Source of the DNA: Nitrosomonadales bacterium
GTDB lineage: Bacteria; Pseudomonadota; Gammaproteobacteria; Burkholderiales; SG8-41
Reading direction: 5' to 3'
Length of the DNA stretch: 8,817 bases
NCBI GenBank assembly: GCA_009885185.1
Contig: VFLF01000558.1
Span: 1 to 8,817, forward strand
The notes under the pieces are model-generated. The model did no database searches and was not told the DNA's origin. It was given only the letters and a program-made list of their open reading frames with translations. This document shows positions 7,860-8,817 of the stretch, piece by piece. How positions within the stretch are numbered: position 1 is the stretch's first letter; each line of letters begins with the position of its first letter. The translations under genes were made by a program, and so were the position numbers.

Positions 7860-8817
7860 GACGTGCCCCCGCTGGCGGTGCGGCAGGCTTTTTATCACCC
7901 ACCGGCTGTGGATCGAGCGTGGCCACCGTCAGCGCATCGTCGATGAGATATTTTTTCGCGACTTCGCGCACTTGTTCAGCCGTGACAGCCCTGAAGCGCG
8001 CATCCATTACGTCGATGGTCTTGTGCGAAAACCCGATGGTTTCCAGCGAACCAATCTGCCGCGCCTGAAAAAACATCGAGTCGCGCTGGAACACGCGCGA
8101 GGCCGTCACCTGCGCCTTGATGCGTTTCAATTCGTCTTCGGTGACGCCTTCGTCGATGACTTTTTGCACTTCGCGGCGCAGCGCCTTTTCGAGCTCCTCC
8201 AGCGACTTGCCGGCGGTGGGCACACCCGTCAGATAAAAAAATCCGGGGCCGCGACCGACACCGTCGTAGCTGGCATCGGCGCCGCTGGCGATTTGCGTAC
8301 CGCGTATCAGCTCGCGCGAAAAACGCGCCGCGTCGTTGCCGTCGAGCACGCTCGCCAGCATATCCAGCGCGTACGGCTCCCAGTCTTTTTCCACGTCCAA
8401 CAGGCGCGGCGCGCGGTATGCCATCAACAGATACGGCTGCTCGGCAGGCGCTTTGACGGTGATGCGGCGGATGCCGGTTTGCACCGGCTCGTCCTGCGGC
8501 TTGCGTGGCGGCAGCGCCTTGGTCTTGAGCGGCCCGAAGTGCTGCTCGGCGAGCTTGAACACCTCGTTGTGCGACACATCGCCCACCACCACCAGCGTGG
8601 CGTTATTCGGCCCATACCATTTTTCGTAGAACTCACGGGCATCCTCGACACGCATGTTTTCCAGATCGCTCATCCAGCCCACCACCGGCGTGCGGTACGG
8701 ATGCGCGCGCAGCGCGGTCGCCATCAGTTGTTCGTACACCAGCGAGCGCGGACGATCATCGGTGCGCCAGCGGCGCTCTTCCTGAATGACCTTGATTTCC
8801 TTGTTGAATTCCTCCGG
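7849..8817 (-). CDS. M16 family zinc metallopeptidase (catalytic subunit), 5' truncated
   Basis: The frame is open to the window edge at 8817; the GTG at 8739 is an internal valine, so the start lies outside. 322 C-terminal residues are visible. They begin in the helix EEFNKEIKVIQEERRWRTDD, typical of M16 peptidases after the HxxEH motif. E7 and E14 (visible numbering, seven apart) match the conserved glutamate pair whose second member is the third zinc ligand. HxxEH itself should be roughly 75 residues upstream and cannot be checked here. The rest is the linker and C-terminal M16 domain. At the position of the R/Y pair the sequence reads RELIRGTQIASG, so both residues are absent. It ends 11 nt inside the next M16 gene. 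The pair probably forms a periplasmic heterodimer with divided active-site functions. Confidence 0.9.
   Translation of the reverse strand, partial: PEEFNKEIKVIQEERRWRTDDRPRSLVYEQLMATALRAHPYRTPVVGWMSDLENMRVEDAREFYEKWYGPNNATLVVVGDVSHNEVFKLAEQHFGPLKTKALPPRKPQDEPVQTGIRRITVKAPAEQPYLLMAYRAPRLLDVEKDWEPYALDMLASVLDGNDAARFSRELIRGTQIASGADASYDGVGRGPGFFYLTGVPTAGKSLEELEKALRREVQKVIDEGVTEDELKRIKAQVTASRVFQRDSMFFQARQIGSLETIGFSHKTIDVMDARFRAVTAEQVREVAKKYLIDDALTVATLDPQPVGDKKPAAPPAGARHAQ

Noticed and set aside
7857..7921. Lipoprotein signal for the second M16 protein, because of the cysteine at residue 13
   Set aside because: The residues before the cysteine (LIIL) do not match a lipobox, and an AQA signal peptidase I site follows.

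Overview
The window looks like chromosomal DNA of a GC-rich betaproteobacterium. This is inferred from the GC-rich codon use, a Bug/TctC-type binding protein (a family greatly expanded in Burkholderiales-like genomes), the compact rsmD-coaD-ferredoxin cluster beside an M16 peptidase pair, and short dispersed repeats of kinds common in beta- and gammaproteobacteria. Both ends cut through genes: a GldG-family gene on the left and an M16 peptidase gene on the right. There is no gene-free stretch longer than about 150 bases, and I see no tRNA, rRNA, CRISPR array, transposase or phage gene.

Layout. Positions 1-2959 (+ strand) hold the end of a GldG-family ABC-export auxiliary protein, a DUF4340 membrane-anchored protein and mutM (DNA repair glycosylase). 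Positions 2983-3065 hold a perfect 30-nt inverted repeat between convergent genes. Positions 3106-4987 (- strand) hold a two-gene unit: a Bug-type periplasmic solute-binding protein followed after 4 nt by an amidohydrolase resembling 2-pyrone-4,6-dicarboxylate lactonase. Positions 5084-6379 (- strand) hold the tightly packed rsmD-coaD-ferredoxin cluster with a 4-nt overlap and a 1-nt gap. Positions 6399-6485 hold a TAGGATGGG-type inverted repeat that abuts the rsmD start. Positions 6528-8817 (- strand) hold two overlapping M16 genes, the upstream one cut by the window edge.

How the genes fit together. The first two proteins probably serve one ABC-2-type membrane system whose ATPase and permease genes would lie upstream. 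The Bug protein and the amidohydrolase read as a small uptake and hydrolysis unit for an organic or aromatic-derived acid. The M16 pair looks like a heterodimeric peptidase whose active-site elements are divided between the two chains. rsmD, coaD and ferredoxin are housekeeping genes (16S rRNA methylation, coenzyme A synthesis, electron transfer).

I did not find a clearly new multi-gene system. The most unusual items are dispersed repeats: one lies inside the Bug reading frame just after its signal peptide, one lies against the TTG start of rsmD, and an AT-rich motif recurs three times, once inside a signal-peptide coding region.
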